NCBI GenBank assembly: GCA_030248225.1
Contig: JASANE010000473.1
Span: 32,800 to 96,799 of the forward strand
Reading direction: 5' to 3'
DNA from: Trileptium ribeirensis
Lineage: Eukaryota; Nematoda; Enoplea; Enoplida; Thoracostomopsidae
Length of the DNA stretch: 64,000 bases
Shown here: positions 24,438 to 37,001 of the stretch, piece by piece
Numbering within the stretch: the stretch's first letter is position 1
Layout: each line of letters starts with the position of its first letter
Position numbers and translations under genes: made by a program
The notes under the pieces: generated by a model
Told to the model about the DNA's origin: nothing
The model's database searches: none
What the model saw: the letters and a program-made list of their open reading frames with translations, nothing else

Positions 24438-24959
24438 CAGGGAGTAACCGGAATTCCGGTTCCGGCGAAAATCGTGTTCCGGCAAAGGACAAAAACTATA
24501 TCGGAACCGGAACTCCGGTTTAAAAAGTTTGTGTGAAATTTTTCACGTTTTTTGCTTCATCTGTGATCCAAACATATGTAATATATATTATACAATGAGC
24601 AAGCTCCAATAGAACCAAGCAAAAGAAAGGATTAACTAAGTAATTTGACGTTTAAAACGTAAGTAGGGCACATAATTTCAGTTGGAATTTTTCATAATAA
24701 CCTGCAGGAGTTTGTTAACAAATCAAAGCCACGTCGATGCTTGTAGCAGCTACGTTACACATCCAGAAATCCAAAGTCTCTTTAAAGCTTCAGAAAGGCA
24801 ATAATACCACCGCAATACATTAAGTTTAATGTAAAATTATTTTTAATGCATTTTAAATCCACTATCCCTTGATTTCTTCCTTCATCTGTTTTACTATATA
24901 TAAATTTCGAAGACCAAGTTCCGGATCCGGTTTAAATGGACGGTTCCGGCTATTCCCTG
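24438..24959 (+). mobile_element. 522-bp non-autonomous hAT element, copy 1
   Basis: It begins CAGGGAGTAACCGGAATTCC and ends in the inverted form GGTTCCGGCTATTCCCTG. The flanking 8-mers AAATTTAT (24430-24437) and ATATTTAT (24960-24967) match at 7 of 8 positions, as expected for a hAT target duplication. GGAATTCCGG and GGTTCCGG repeats fill the subterminal regions. Two related copies lie at 49.8-50.7 kb and 50885-52035. This copy lacks the ~600-bp insert they share. Confidence 0.82.
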
Positions 24960-24967
24960 ATATTTAT

Positions 24968-26490
24968 ATATATGGAAATTTGAACTGTGGCAGCTATTCC
25001 CCACCGTTGCATATTTTAGCTCAATCCTACAGTATAATCAAACTAGATACTGAATAGATTGATTTGATCCAAAGTCAATGATACATTGAAAAAGTGTGTA
25101 TTTTGTCGGTAAAATTTCAGAGCCAACTTCATCGAATTAATGATGTCATCTAGCAATAATATTTCAACAAAATGTAACGCAAAAATATTACTAACTGTTC
25201 AAAACAACCCGACGACAAGCCTATACTATAACATGATTTGATGTTTTTCAAAAATTTTAGCTATCAATTTTATGAACATTCGTGCAGACAGAATATATAT
25301 TTATGTAGCATCCTTGTATACATTGCTGACAACAATGCCGATATCAATGCAGCTTAAATCATTATCAAGACACTAGAGTTTTTGATAGGTGAAACTCAAC
25401 TAAATGTACTGTATGCAGCATAGGACACAGTACATTTTGGTAATAACATACGATACTACATTATAGTAGTACACTGACTTCGCCATTCCCTGAAAATTTT
25501 GCCACGCAGCACGAAACTGAGGAAGAAATAAGAGTCGCTGGAATTTGTTGGGCGACAGGAAACTAGCCGCACCCTCGATTAGAGTGATGAGGGTGTCTTC
25601 CATATGTAAAAATTGCTAAAATTTTGAGTTTTCAGTGCATGGAACTAACAATATAAGTGAAAAAATTGTTTGGCATAAACTGCTAAAATTTTGAGTTTTC
25701 AATGTATAAAAAGAAACGTTTGATATCATCTACTCCTACTAAGAAACGCTCTCCAGACGATCTGATAGAGGTAAAAACAGGTTTGCACAGAGTTTGTAAT
25801 AAAATTTCTAACTTTGAAATTTGAGTTTAGAAACATAATTTTTGTTTCAACTGTTGTGGTTTGGTACTACAAACAAAAATTATATACAGGATTGAACCAG
25901 TGGTATGCCAAAAATCAGCCATAGACGAAGCAGGGAGCACCCGTTTGTGTGTCAGGGGAGTCAAAAACGCTGTCAGAGGCCTACATCCCAATTTGCAGAA
26001 GCCAGGAAGAAATTCAACTTTCACCAATTATTTTTACAAGTAAGAAATTCATTCATTCAATTCATTAAGAAAAAATGGTCTCACACCAAATCACATAGTT
26101 ACGAAGCACGTTACTGGACGAAATTATAGTACGGACACGCATTGTACGACGTACGAGCTCTTTCACACAAAATACATTACACAGAATAATAATGTTCCAC
26201 ATCCAAAAGATTCGCACATATAAAAATCAAATCGAATTATACACTACAAAACTGTGTGCTACAACGTTTGTTCAAGCAGACTATATACACTGGCAGCACA
26301 CTTTGAGTGTTCGACATTACAACGACAGAATATCATTCAATAAACGCTTGAGCCGGAGCTAGGAGGAGGAAAGATAACTGTTGGAGTTACTATAACGTGA
26401 CAATAACCGCTAGGATAAAAACCCTAAGTTACACCAAACATTAATCCACTCGCCACTGATGCGTTAGTTGGAAGTGTTTCACCGATGCAC
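24968..26490. other. Intergenic sequence, no gene seen
   Basis: AT-rich sequence with only short ORFs. The phrase AACTGCTAAAATTTTGAGTTTTCA near 25678 echoes one near 25611, a small local duplication. It lies downstream of the TCF/LEF poly(A) region. Confidence 0.4.
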
Positions 26491-26950
26491 CATAATTACG
26501 TATACAAAATTGCCCAAATTTACAGCCTAGTGACTGTGGCTAGAAGCCCACGATAGTATCTTTTTATTTGGGTAAACGGATTGCAAATGCACCTACAAAA
26601 TACAACTTTCACGAATATTTTTAAAGATTCAAATAGTTTATTTTATACTTTAATTACTTAGCTAGCCCCAAATATTTTTATATTATATTATTATATTTTT
26701 TCGATTAAACGGCGAATTAAGCAGCATAATTACGCATACAAAATTGCCGAAATTTAGAGCTTAGTGACTGTGGCTAGAAGCCCACGATAGTGTCTTTTTA
26801 TTTGGGTAAACGGATTGTAAATGCACCTACAAAATACAACTTTGAAGAATACTATTTAAAGATTCAAATAGTTTATTTTATACTTTAATTACTTAGCTAG
26901 CCCCAAATATTTTTATATTATATTATTATATTTTTTCGATTAAACGGCGA
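26491..26950. repeat. ~225-bp tandem duplication at the gene's 3' end
   Basis: Copy 1 (26491-26715) and copy 2 (26725-26950) are nearly identical, separated by 9 bp. The differences are a few substitutions and one 1-bp length change near 26603/26840. Each copy carries CATAATTACG at its left and TTTTTCGATTAAACGGCGA at its right. Each copy also carries AATAAA on the minus strand (26563-26568 and 26797-26802), so the duplication doubles candidate poly(A) signals of the TCF/LEF gene. Confidence 0.93.
26872..26877 (-). terminator. Candidate poly(A) signal for TCF/LEF
   Basis: AATAAA on the minus strand, about 140 nt downstream of the stop codon at 27017. Further AATAAA copies lie at 26797-26802 and 26563-26568 in the two halves of the tandem duplication. 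Which one is used cannot be told from the sequence. Confidence 0.4.
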
Positions 26951-27016
26951 CTTTCAACCCAACGGTCACAGCGTAGCATCTAGTTAGCCCAGCGACAAAA
27001 TACCAGTGCCACTGCA

Positions 27017-28512
27017 CTACGCCAAACAATGTGTGTTTCTATTATCTGGGCCACTGTTGTCATTTCGTCGCTTGTAGCTACAACTACCATCGTCTTCTTC
27101 ATCGTCATCATCCTCGTCCCCAGACGACAATGCTGACAAATGTTCATCCAAAATTGAGCTCATTCCAAAATCAGTCGTCGTTGTTGTTGTCGCTGTTGAC
27201 GCTGCATTATAGTTTCCCAGACCGGTCGAAGAAGCCTGTCGATGATTTTTAAGTAAAACTTTTGGATGACCCTGTTGGGTGTTATCATAAATCAGCAACG
27301 TGGCACCATCGTTTGCTGCTGAGCGTTCACGGTCACTCGTTGCAGCAGCGTCATGACAGTTGCTCATCATTTCGTTGTCAATCAATTTCGCCGGCGAAAA
27401 TAACGCCGACAACTGTTGGAAAGCGGTTTTGGCGGCAGTCGACGAGACTGAACATGCCGGTTTTACTAATGTGCCAGTTATTGCTGAACCACAACTCCCA
27501 ACGGACGGTGGTGCAGCTGCTTCAGCAGCTGGCGACTTTAGCGATGATGACACTGTGATCAAATCGCGTTGATGCCGAGGTTGCTGATTTCGAGGCGGCG
27601 TTGATACCTGACAAGCTGAAGAGCTAGGAATCAGCAAAATAGCTGCATTGGCTGGCGTATGAAAGGCAGCAAATTTTTTGTCATTTATATCTGCTGGTGG
27701 CGGGGCCAGTTCAACGTACACCGCCGTATTTCCCGTGGACGAAGAATTATTGCATAGTGCAACTTCTTTATCGCCACTACCGCTGAGGCCACCACTACTT
27801 AGTGCCGTATTAGCTTGTGAATGTTGCATCAAGACAGGTTGTATTAGCGGTATGAATGTAGCAGGTGCGTTTGGATTATACCCATTTGAACTAGCAGGTA
27901 AATGACACGTGGTAGTCGAAGAAACTTGACTCCCTGGTGATCCCTGATATGCAAAAATTAATGGCTGCTGGGAATATTGTAATTCCGACGGAGCTGCTGA
28001 ACTAGTGGTTGCCACTGAACCCTGTTGCTGTTCATGATGAATGGTTGCTGGAAACGATAAGACAATATTTTCGCTAGTCTCCATTTTCCCTTGTTGATGA
28101 AAGTTTCCTGCAGCTGCTAGCGGCACGATACTACTTACGCTATTAATCTTACTACGCGTCGACGCATGACTCTGAATAATTATCCCGTTCCGCTCTAGTC
28201 CAGAGTCATTGTGTGTTGTCAAATATTCTCGAGCGACTTGAAGCTGGGAAGAAAGATGGTGAAGTGATCCTGGTGCGGCTCCTGACCCGTGGTTCGCACC
28301 GGTTACGCCACCAGCGGAAGAAGATGGCGACAACATTTGTTCTTCGGACGTCGACGAAACGAGTGGCACTTCTGACGGCGGCGACGCCTCGGTTATAGAC
28401 GACCCTGGTGTAGCGCTTGTGGTTTGCTGATCTTCGGTATCACTATCTACGTCGCCACCATCTTCATCATCGTCGTCGTCTGAATTGTCGTCTTCGTTCG
28501 TTTCCATACTTC
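27017..28512 (-). CDS. TCF/LEF: TCF/LEF terminal coding exon (C-terminal region)
   Basis: The exon opens after acceptor CGACTTCAG at 28513. Its first two bases complete a codon begun by the upstream HMG exon (A plus GA gives Arg), and the frame then runs 498 residues to the stop at 27017-27019. It begins with a strongly acidic run (NEDDNSDDDDDEDGGDVDSD), continues as a low-complexity Ser/Thr/Ala/Pro/Gln domain (including STATTTTTT), and ends with a second acidic run (SSGDEDDDDEEDDGS) followed by a short basic/Asn tail. No Cys cluster resembling the C-clamp of some invertebrate TCFs is present. The bipartite acidic layout suggests transcriptional regulation, but that role is inferred. Long antisense frames across it are shadows of its biased composition. 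Confidence 0.85.
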
Positions 28513-29821
28513 CTGAAGTCGGTAAAGCACTAGTTGCAAACGGAAAACAAATCGTCCCTAAAAATTCGCTAAACTAAACATCTGCTTAAGTTTTCCCGAA
28601 CTATTCACGTCTGATTTGTTTCTATTTTTGTGCGAACTGTAGGCAACATTTTTGTAGAATGCAAAGCTGAGGAGTAGGGCAAGTTTTTAATTATTTTGAC
28701 GCAAGCAAAATCAGAACGTTTTATAAATCTTGCACGTTAAATATGTGTTCACGATAACTTGATTGTTTCCATGCTTCTTTGTATCCGTAAGTATAAAACA
28801 AAATAGCATTTTGCAAGATTCCATACTTCTTAACATCCGTAAGATCATGTTTTGCATATAGAAAGCTGAGCAGTCGGGTAGATTTTACGGAAAGGACAAT
28901 CCAGAATGTCCTAACGATCTTACACGGTAAAGTGACAGGCAATTATAAATGTTTCAGTGCGTCATAATAACCATAATGAAACACTATAAATAATTACACT
29001 CGGCGAGATAGTAAACATCAAAGCGGAAATCTATGTTATCAATTGTCTACTCCATATGTAATTTTTTTGTAGAAATACGTGAATCTGGAAAAATTTGAGA
29101 AAAACTTTCTGTATATTCCTATAATTTATTTTGAGAAAAAGTTTACTTCTGAGTAGAATGTGATTAACACAACTGAAATTAAAACCGACCTGAAGAATAA
29201 GAAGCAAGTTGAATATTATTTATTCTCGTTCAGTACTTAACGAAATATTATATAAAATGTAAATGTGACACATATTATTAAAACTGTACCAGAATAAATC
29301 AGCTTTTGCTTAATAGATTCAAATTTTTATTCTAATCAAAAACCTTAACAGATATGTTCTTTAGTGAATTAAATTTACATTGGATACTATATTAAATACT
29401 CTTTACTAAAAACAGTATAACAACTTTTTTCGTCGTACCTGCTTCGGAAGTTGAAGTTTTGTTCGAAACCGGACCGCCATTTTGTAAATTTGATGCCTTT
29501 TCACGAAATAGGAGACACTTTTTCTTTCGCCTATCATGAGTAGAGTATAGTTATGGTAATTTAAATGGATTAGACTAGTAAGTCGCGCAGCTAGGTGAAA
29601 GGGCAAGAGTAGCTAAACAGACGCGTGACTATTCAAATGTTCCATACTGAGCCGCTTGAACATAGGTCCCGAGACTAATAATTCTAAAATACGGGATCCG
29701 GTCTAACTGCGAAGCGCACGCGAGCCCAAGTTTTATCACGTTCGAAGCTCAATTATATTTTCTGCTTTTAGAACTTATGACGATTAAATACATAAATACA
29801 GACTAAAAAACCTAAAAAACC

Positions 29822-30164
29822 TGGCCTGTCCACAGTCCTTCGAAAAGTGGGGGCCCATGTTCATTCTCGGGGGAAATTTCATAGTGTTGTGGAATGAATA
29901 TCATTTGCTTTAAAATACCAAATATTTCCATATTTTCATGCAGTTTTACTGCCGTTCATGTATTTTCAAGTATAAAACGCCGTTTTAGCATTAGCAAAAG
30001 CGGTATTGAAAGAAAATAAATTTTGAGATATATATATAAAACTTGGATTCAGTTGAACATTCGAGGTTTCGGCAGAGCGAGGGGCGACGGACATGAAAGA
30101 AAATCTCACGAACATGGGGATTTGGAAAGTGGGGGCATCAATCCCCCCCACTGTGGACAGGCCA
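29822..30164. mobile_element. 343-bp MITE with 15-bp terminal inverted repeats
   Basis: The perfect inverted ends are TGGCCTGTCCACAGT (29822-29836) and ACTGTGGACAGGCCA (30150-30164). Near both ends, AGTGGGGGC followed or preceded by CATG-type sequence forms additional subterminal repeats. I could not find a convincing target duplication (flanks AACC and TAAA), so the superfamily is open. Confidence 0.7.
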
Positions 30165-33100
30165 TAAAACAATAATTTGATTTTTTAATAATTTTAAGGG
30201 AAAATGCCGCCTTAGTAAGGATGGAAGGCAAATACTTCGCGGTTTAGGTTGTTTTAGTTAACAATGTTGCGGTTTAAACTGGTGGCGTGGCACTGGCATG
30301 GCGGGATTGTGGTAAGCCAATTCGATGTCACCCCGATTACAAGTCACAGAAAGAGAACATTGCATTAGTAATAAACTAAGAATATTAAAACCACAGGCCT
30401 TCCCCGTCCCCCAACCACGAAACAGATGGAAACTTGACAATCATAAACCACAACTTTTAAGGAAAATGAAATTTTAAGCGTTATTTAACGTTGTGCAGTA
30501 CTTGCCAAAAATGGGTGCCGTTCGTTGGATGTTCGCTCGAAGTTCGTTTGGTAACTTAAAAATTTTGTTCGAAATTTTAGCGCGCTTTTGTAATTTGTTC
30601 GAGAGCTGTTCGAAGTCTGTTCGTTGAAAAGGTGATACTCATTCTGTAGATTCCTAGCTTTTGCCAATGTTACATGCACACACATACCGGAGGTGAGAGT
30701 CTTGACCATCGGCCTGGTGCAAGACCTTTACGCAAAAATTAGTCCTCTACACTGAATTGAGCAAATAATTACTCTAGGGCATTCTTACCATTTGATATAT
30801 CACAAAACTCAAATGCAGTGTTAGAAAACTTGTAACTTATAGAATTTATCAGATTAATCAATTTGAGATATTGTCTATATTGTCAAAAAGTTAAAATAAA
30901 TAATAAATACCAATAGCTTAAACAAAACAATACCAGATTTAACAATTTTTAACAAAATTCATAATATTTATCGCACTGCGTAATTCTCCTGTAGTTACGG
31001 CTTGCCCAATGCCGTAAAAAGAAAGCAATGTGTTTAACGAGTGAAATCACCATAATAATCGTGCCGTTGGCACCTAACAAGCAAGAAACTGACTATGAAA
31101 ATTCTGGAAATGTTTCAGCTCTGTTTCACAACTTGAAGCCAGAAAATGGAAACAATTAAGCGTGTCATGGCAAAGCTGGAGGCGCGATCAAAGAATTCCA
31201 GATTTTTGATCCTATAACTGTGAGAAGAGCTATAGCTTAAAATTTTGCTGGACTCCAGGCAACCACAGTTTCCAATTTCTATTGGTTTTGTAATGATTTT
31301 GTTACTCATGGAATAAAAACAGTGAGACACCATTAGATAAACACAGGCTGACACGTACCATTTCTTCGCAGCTGACTATTTTAAGAAACTCCGCATGCTA
31401 AGCTGCAAACAATAACAAAATGATTTCTTGCAACGAAAAGGCACAACCGCAGCCAAAAATAAGCGAAACGATATTTCGACTTCAGTAGTGTTCGATTGAA
31501 CTTATTTTTGGCCTCATTTGTAGCACTTTCCGGTTTCATCTTCAACTACAAAGGCCGCGGTTAATTTGGCCACAGACTGCGCGTTTTGCCTTGTTTGGCG
31601 TCTCAGTAAAAATTCAAAAAATTGTTTAGGACGACTCAGCTCAAAACACAAATTTGTGCGTTTATAAATTTAGGGCAACAATGAACCTATTTCATTGTTG
31701 CAATTGCGTTCGTTACCACTGTATGCACTACAGTGCTAAATCTACACGCGGTCAAATTAGTACACCGCGTTACTGACCTGACGGCTTCAGCTCCTAATGG
31801 GGAACCTTAAATACTTTGAGATGACTTGCTACAAATTATCTGTGGTAATCGTGTCCTATTTTACCTTCGGCAGGCAATATAATATTTGCACTACTGTGTC
31901 GTCATGTCTTTTCATTATGTATATATCGTAGCTCTTTTACTTCATATTCATCGTTTGCTGCTCAAAGATAAGTCTTTCACAAAGCCGCACTTCTTTATAA
32001 TCAGGATTATGTGAACACGCGAAACAAATGTAATAGGAATATCTTGCTAACTGCCTGTTATTAGCAGCATGATTACTTTCATCTTCAAAATACCTGAGGG
32101 TACTGGGGAATCACCGAAATTCTGGGGAATGAAACACACAGCGCACCACCTATCACTTATAAAGTCTAAAATATATACTGCTGCAACTAAATTGCTAGGA
32201 ACGCGATCAATCTTTTTATCGCAAATTTGAAGGGGTTGTGTAAGAAAATGGCGGTTCAAGCGTGTGACTGAGGTACCCAGAATTTATGGTTCCTTGGAGC
32301 GAAGGCCCAAATCGACAGCGGCACTAACGTTTACTTAACATAATAATAGAAACGGTGAATTCCTCAATTTTGTCAGTGAGGACTACCACAGCTATTTGAA
32401 AAGATACATTTTGTTCCATGTAACATGCCATTAACAAGCATGGTACTGTAAAGACAAAAGATTATAGCAAAAAAAATTAAACCTAACATAAGATAATGCA
32501 ACTGTAAACGGAGAGAAAAATATTTTAAATCGTCATAGATTGTTATCTTAGACGACATTATGTGTATTAGAGTAACTGAAGCACAGTACACCCCAGCATT
32601 GACTGCTTTTCCTTCAAAAAATTTATTCGAGAGGTGTTCAATCTTTGTGTATTTGTTCGAAATTTTTAGCACAGTGTTTTAAAATTTGTTCTAGAATACT
32701 TTTCGAAGTTTAATCCTGGTTTGTTCGATATCTCAGCGCTGTTTGAAAGGCAACAGCTATTCCTGGACAGTTACAGTAGGGTAAACCGTTCAACTAAATA
32801 TATAACAGCCGCAAAGGTTTTGAATACTCCGCACAAGCTTTCCGAATGGCTACGTGGCTCTTACCATCGATAAGCCATAATTATAATATGGAATGACCAT
32901 TTTTCAAATTTTGACCGAGCAATATTTAGCACATTTAATACAAAGCTGTATAACTAGAAAAAATAATAAATCAAATAAGTGCAAAATTTTACCGGCAATG
33001 TTTGCACCACTTATCTTGTTGATCGATACCGAATCGGGCCCTGCATTTCTTAAGCTCCAAATTTGCTGTAAAAATACATAGCATCGTGTGGTTATAACAT

Positions 33101-33644
33101 TCAGTTGCGGAAAAGCATCAAAAATAATAAAAAGTCAGCATTAATACAAAAATAACTATAATTGTAGTAAGCATAAAAATCAGTTATTCTATGATAAATT
33201 GTTTTCACAACCATACAGTTATCGCAACATGTGTTTCGAACTGCAGTTCTTGACCAGGCTTACGTGTAACCCTTATAACTTCTTAAAGTGTTATTAATAA
33301 CTTCTTGTGCGCTTTTTAGCAATCATTTTAGATGTTTCAGGTACGATTAATTCAGCGCAGCTAATAATAATAATCATGATGTATGATGGCAACAAAATAG
33401 CAACCTCGCACTTACTGCCGGGAATAAAAATTAACTTGAACAATCTACAACCCAAAGTTATTAAATATTGCATAAACTGGTTGGCTTACATGAATAAGTT
33501 TGTTATCGAACAGCTTCAGAAAAGAAAACTAGTTAAGTCATAATTACTAGTATCGCGCAGGCGAGGGTGAAACAGAGCGAGCGTTGTTTTATTTTTAGGT
33601 AATCATATGTAACAGGCCGTGTTTTATGTATACACCACCATTAA

Positions 33645-34300
33645 CCTCTGGAACCTATAAAAACCTAAAACCTTATCGATCGATAACAACAACCTTATCG
33701 ATCGAAAACAACTACTGACAAAGCATCAATTATTTGTGCTAGTCTCTAGATAACCAAACCATCGTATGCAGCGTATTAAAAACCTATATTATGAACCATT
33801 TTAAATGCCCTGTACGCATAACTAAACTACTGAAAATACACTATATTCTGAAAATCGGGTTCATTAACGCTAACCCCACAAAAACCTTTGAAAAGGCATG
33901 AAATGTTCGCGCGTGCCTTTATATAACCAAACCATTGCATTCAGCCTACCGAAAAACCTATATAGACCATTTTTGGTGCCTTGTGAAAAAACACGCAATA
34001 ACTTGCCGAAATTTGAAAACTCGCTATTTCTGGCAAAGGGTGGATGAACTATATTCGGACCCACAGCAGCCCATGCAGTGGTCCCAAAAAGTAGTGTATT
34101 TCTATCGATATGTGCAGTAGCAGCGTGTTGTAGATCTCGATGAATTGATTCTGGTGGTGGTCTCCCTTTTTGATGTGAGCACTGGTACCTTTTTGCCATT
34201 TTGATCCGAAAGATGGGGCCGGAACTTTTTGTGTTCAACTATTAAAGAGCACATCGTTATCAGGTTTGCTATGGAAAAATTTTCGAAGGCCATCCACTTG
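33645..34300 (-). repeat. Interspersed repeat family A, copy
   Basis: It runs in the opposite orientation to the copy at 16840-17400. It shares ATAACCAAACCAT.G.ATTCAGC, CCTATATAGACCATTTTTGG and TGGCAAAGG landmarks, then a CATTTTGATCCGAAAGATGG block and GTGTTCAACTA. The 122-codon minus frame at 33870-34238 lies inside it. Two direct copies of AACCTTATCGATCGA occur near 33670-33705. Confidence 0.6.
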
Positions 34301-34534
34301 AAGATGAATTTTAAACGAAAGCGGCAGACAAAAAATAAAAGAAATTTTCACGATTATTACCCTTAATGAAAACTCTGCTCGCTCCGGTTCAATAATATTT
34401 TATGCACCTTATTGTACATTTTGCACGCATCCTATCAGCATAACAGCGTTTTTTAATAAAAATTATCTAAAAAATAATTTCCTATATAATTATTGTACAG
34501 CATTTCAGTAGTTTAATCCAAATATGTCTGAACT

Positions 34535-36370
34535 AGTAACTCTATCGAGATTGCAGAACGTAGTGAAGCATAGATATACCTACGCCTTTTGCATGCACAG
34601 CTAACCAGCGCTCGATAGCATACGTCGATATGCTATATGTGGATATCACGCAATACCGCACAAGTTAGAACAACACTAACATCCGCAACAAGTTTTCCAT
34701 TCCAGAAAACCACCCAAGTGCAAGCTATCAGACTCCCAGGACGTCACAATAAAATTGGGAATTTTGAGTCGATGAACAATGGAGGCCCATGCCCCCATAC
34801 CTATGGAACCACGGGTCAAAGAGCAAAACCAATACTGGCAAAGAATTTCTCATGCCCTAAAACCCTTAAGTATAACTTATTAGCCGCCCAAGACGTCAGA
34901 ACAAATTTTCCAATTTTGGGTCGAGGAACCACTGAGGCGCCATATTCTCGTACTTCAAGCCCCATAAATCCAGAAACGGAGCCTTAATCGAAAAAAACAA
35001 GAAAGCGGCATGGGCATTTATCATTTTACTACGAAATAAAATCAATCAGAGAAAACTATTCGAATGTTAAAAGATAAAATTAACCTTGCTTTCGTGAAGG
35101 GTACTAAAATGTGGTGAAAAACCTTTTTGCTCTCTGACCCTGAGCCTTGGGGGCGCCACACCAACGTACTCATGGGTCACAGAGTAAAAACAAAATAGGA
35201 ATCGGCATTTATCGTTTTACTATTAAACTACTGAAGCTCGCTTGCGAGCCAGAATTCGAGTGGTGAGAACAATCCCCGAAGTCTGTTGTAGAAAGCACAC
35301 ACAAACAAAGCCTACACACAGTGCGCAGGTGCAACATTATAACCGCGAGTGATGAGTCATAGTTACGCCCACCTCTTTTGATAGCCAAAGTATGCAGTAG
35401 ACAACATCATACAACGAGTACAAAAGCAATGAACTAAAAATTTAATAATTCAATAAAACACTAAATTGACCGTGAAAAGAACGTTAAAGAATTCAGACCA
35501 ACACTTGAGAAAAATCTCATTTTTCATACCAAGTATGAAGCAGAAGTGCGAAAAATATTTGCCACACAATATTTTTGACACTCGTAATGAGCTTGTTGGC
35601 CCAAAAAACCCCATATAAGACACTAAAACCAAGCACACGTTTGGGTGCATTTCCCACGACTTTTCACCAAATATGAAATTTGGCGCCAACTATAAACTTA
35701 TAGACTCCAGATTGTGAAGTAGTTGAAAAACTTGTTATATATCATTGCAAAGCCCTGGTAAAGCTACATAGAATAGGCCTATTAGTTTTCGGATATCTCA
35801 TTTACTTATTGAGAAAAGTCGCAAAAACTGGAGGGGGATGGGCCAAAATGACGTCATTTTGCCCCATAACTTTTTTCACGGGAAAAAAATTAAAAAATCG
35901 GGCTCCGTCACTACACCTAAATCGACCATTGCGGTTGGAATGAGCTATCTTGCATCAAAATCCGAACAACCGTTATCGAGATCCAGGTGCGACAGACACA
36001 CACAGACAGGACCTCCTCAACCCCCTCCCCTCCAGAGCAAAAATTGAAAATTCAAGTCCCACTCGCTCGCCTTCGGTCTCTCATTCCAACCGAATTCAAT
36101 AAAACCAACCAGAGAAAATATTCGAAAGTTAAGATAAAAATAACTTTGCTTCTGCGAAGGGTACTAAAATGGGATAAAAACCCACATTTTGACCCCTGAC
36201 CCCGTAGCCAGACCCTAAATCAAAAAACGCTCGGGATGTACACGGTAAATCGACTATGTCTGTTCGAATGAGCGCAAGGTCATGAATATCGGTTAAGACA
36301 CACACGCGCTCACGCACACACACACAGACGGAATTTAAGATTTCCCCCTGCAACATACAATCTCCACTAC
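34535..36370 (+). repeat. Interspersed repeat family B, copy 1, with nested insert
   Basis: 34535-35100 aligns by eye with 60920-61440 (ACTCTATCGAGATTGCAGAA, CGTAGTGAAGC, CATACGTCGATATGCTATAT, AATACCGCACAAGTTAGAA). The distal part (36100-36370, AGGGTACTAAAATGGG through ACACACAGACGGAATTTAA) aligns with 61445-61690. The ~900 bp between (about 35200-36060) has its own repeat-like 3' end (GACAGACACACACAGACAGG) and is probably a nested element. The core contains two ~150-bp internal repeats built on GTCAGAACAAATTTTCCAATTTTGGGTCGA-like sequence. The class is unknown; the ORFs look fortuitous. Confidence 0.65.
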
Positions 36371-36850
36371 GTTATGATCATTAGTTGTTATGCAATTTAG
36401 GGGCAAGTACACCCCACGAAAAATATATACAACAAAAGCTGTTTTTATAAGAGTGAATTTTTATAATTGACAACATTTACGTTTGTTAAATATTATACGC
36501 CTCTTAAGGTAGATGATTTTCACTCATAAGCGTTTCGGCGCAACATTTCTTCCTATTTTTACTCCACCAATAGCGCAAGTGAATAACAACTCTTAGTTTC
36601 TTACAGATACATCATGAATAATACTGTAATTGATTAAGCGCCCAACCATAAAATAATATAAAAGATCGAACAGGTATCACAGATCATGTTTTTGCCCGTG
36701 CAAATTTAGTTTAAAGATAATAAATATAATGGTAAAATATAAAGATAGAGACAAGTTGAATTAAAAACCAAAAATTACTTCGAATTTTCAAAATAGTGAT
36801 TATTAATAAACATTGCACAAAACCATTGTCAAGTTTGTTACAATACTTAC

Positions 36851-37001
36851 TGAGATTTTTATCTCGCTTTTTCCGTTTCTTCTTATGGATTGCGTAGTTA
36901 TCACGTGCTGACCAGCCCGGAAAGCGCTTAATGTGTAGTTCACGAACTTCTTGCGCTTGTTGGTAATATTTCTTTTGGCCCTCGCGGTCCAACTCGTGCC
37001 A
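36851..37001 (-). CDS. TCF/LEF: TCF/LEF exon: second half of HMG box and basic tail
   Basis: The 151-nt exon is bounded by acceptor TATTTTAG (37002) and donor GTAAGTA (36850). It starts in phase 0 with [19 protein letters not shown] and includes the TCF/LEF hallmark [10 protein letters not shown], then a lysine/arginine run (KKKRKKRDK). In known TCF/LEF proteins this part forms helix 3 of the HMG box plus the basic tail that contacts DNA and acts in nuclear import. The WSARDNY signature separates TCF/LEF from SOX and other HMG-box families. The exon ends after one base of a codon, matching the start of the terminal exon at 28512. Confidence 0.95.

Larger units (their letters stand above)
28513..36850 (-). 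other. TCF/LEF intron, 8.3 kb
   Basis: The donor GTAAGTA at 36850 and acceptor CAG at 28513 bound this intron. It contains a MITE (29822-30164), interspersed repeat family A (33645-34300) and repeat family B with a nested repeat (34535-36370). The stretch 30165-33640 is AT-rich with TTCG-rich patches near 30500-30620 and 32620-32740, and no exon was recognised there. I looked for a Cys-rich C-clamp exon on the minus strand and did not find one. Confidence 0.75.

Noticed and set aside
27031..28398. Several plus-strand ORFs (60-98 codons) opposite the terminal TCF/LEF exon
   Set aside because: They are antisense shadows of a compositionally biased exon and have no motifs or splice logic.
33870..34238. 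122-codon minus ORF starting MNTKSS
   Set aside because: The same start appears in a second copy of interspersed repeat A but the frames diverge after about 17 residues, as expected for non-coding repeat copies.
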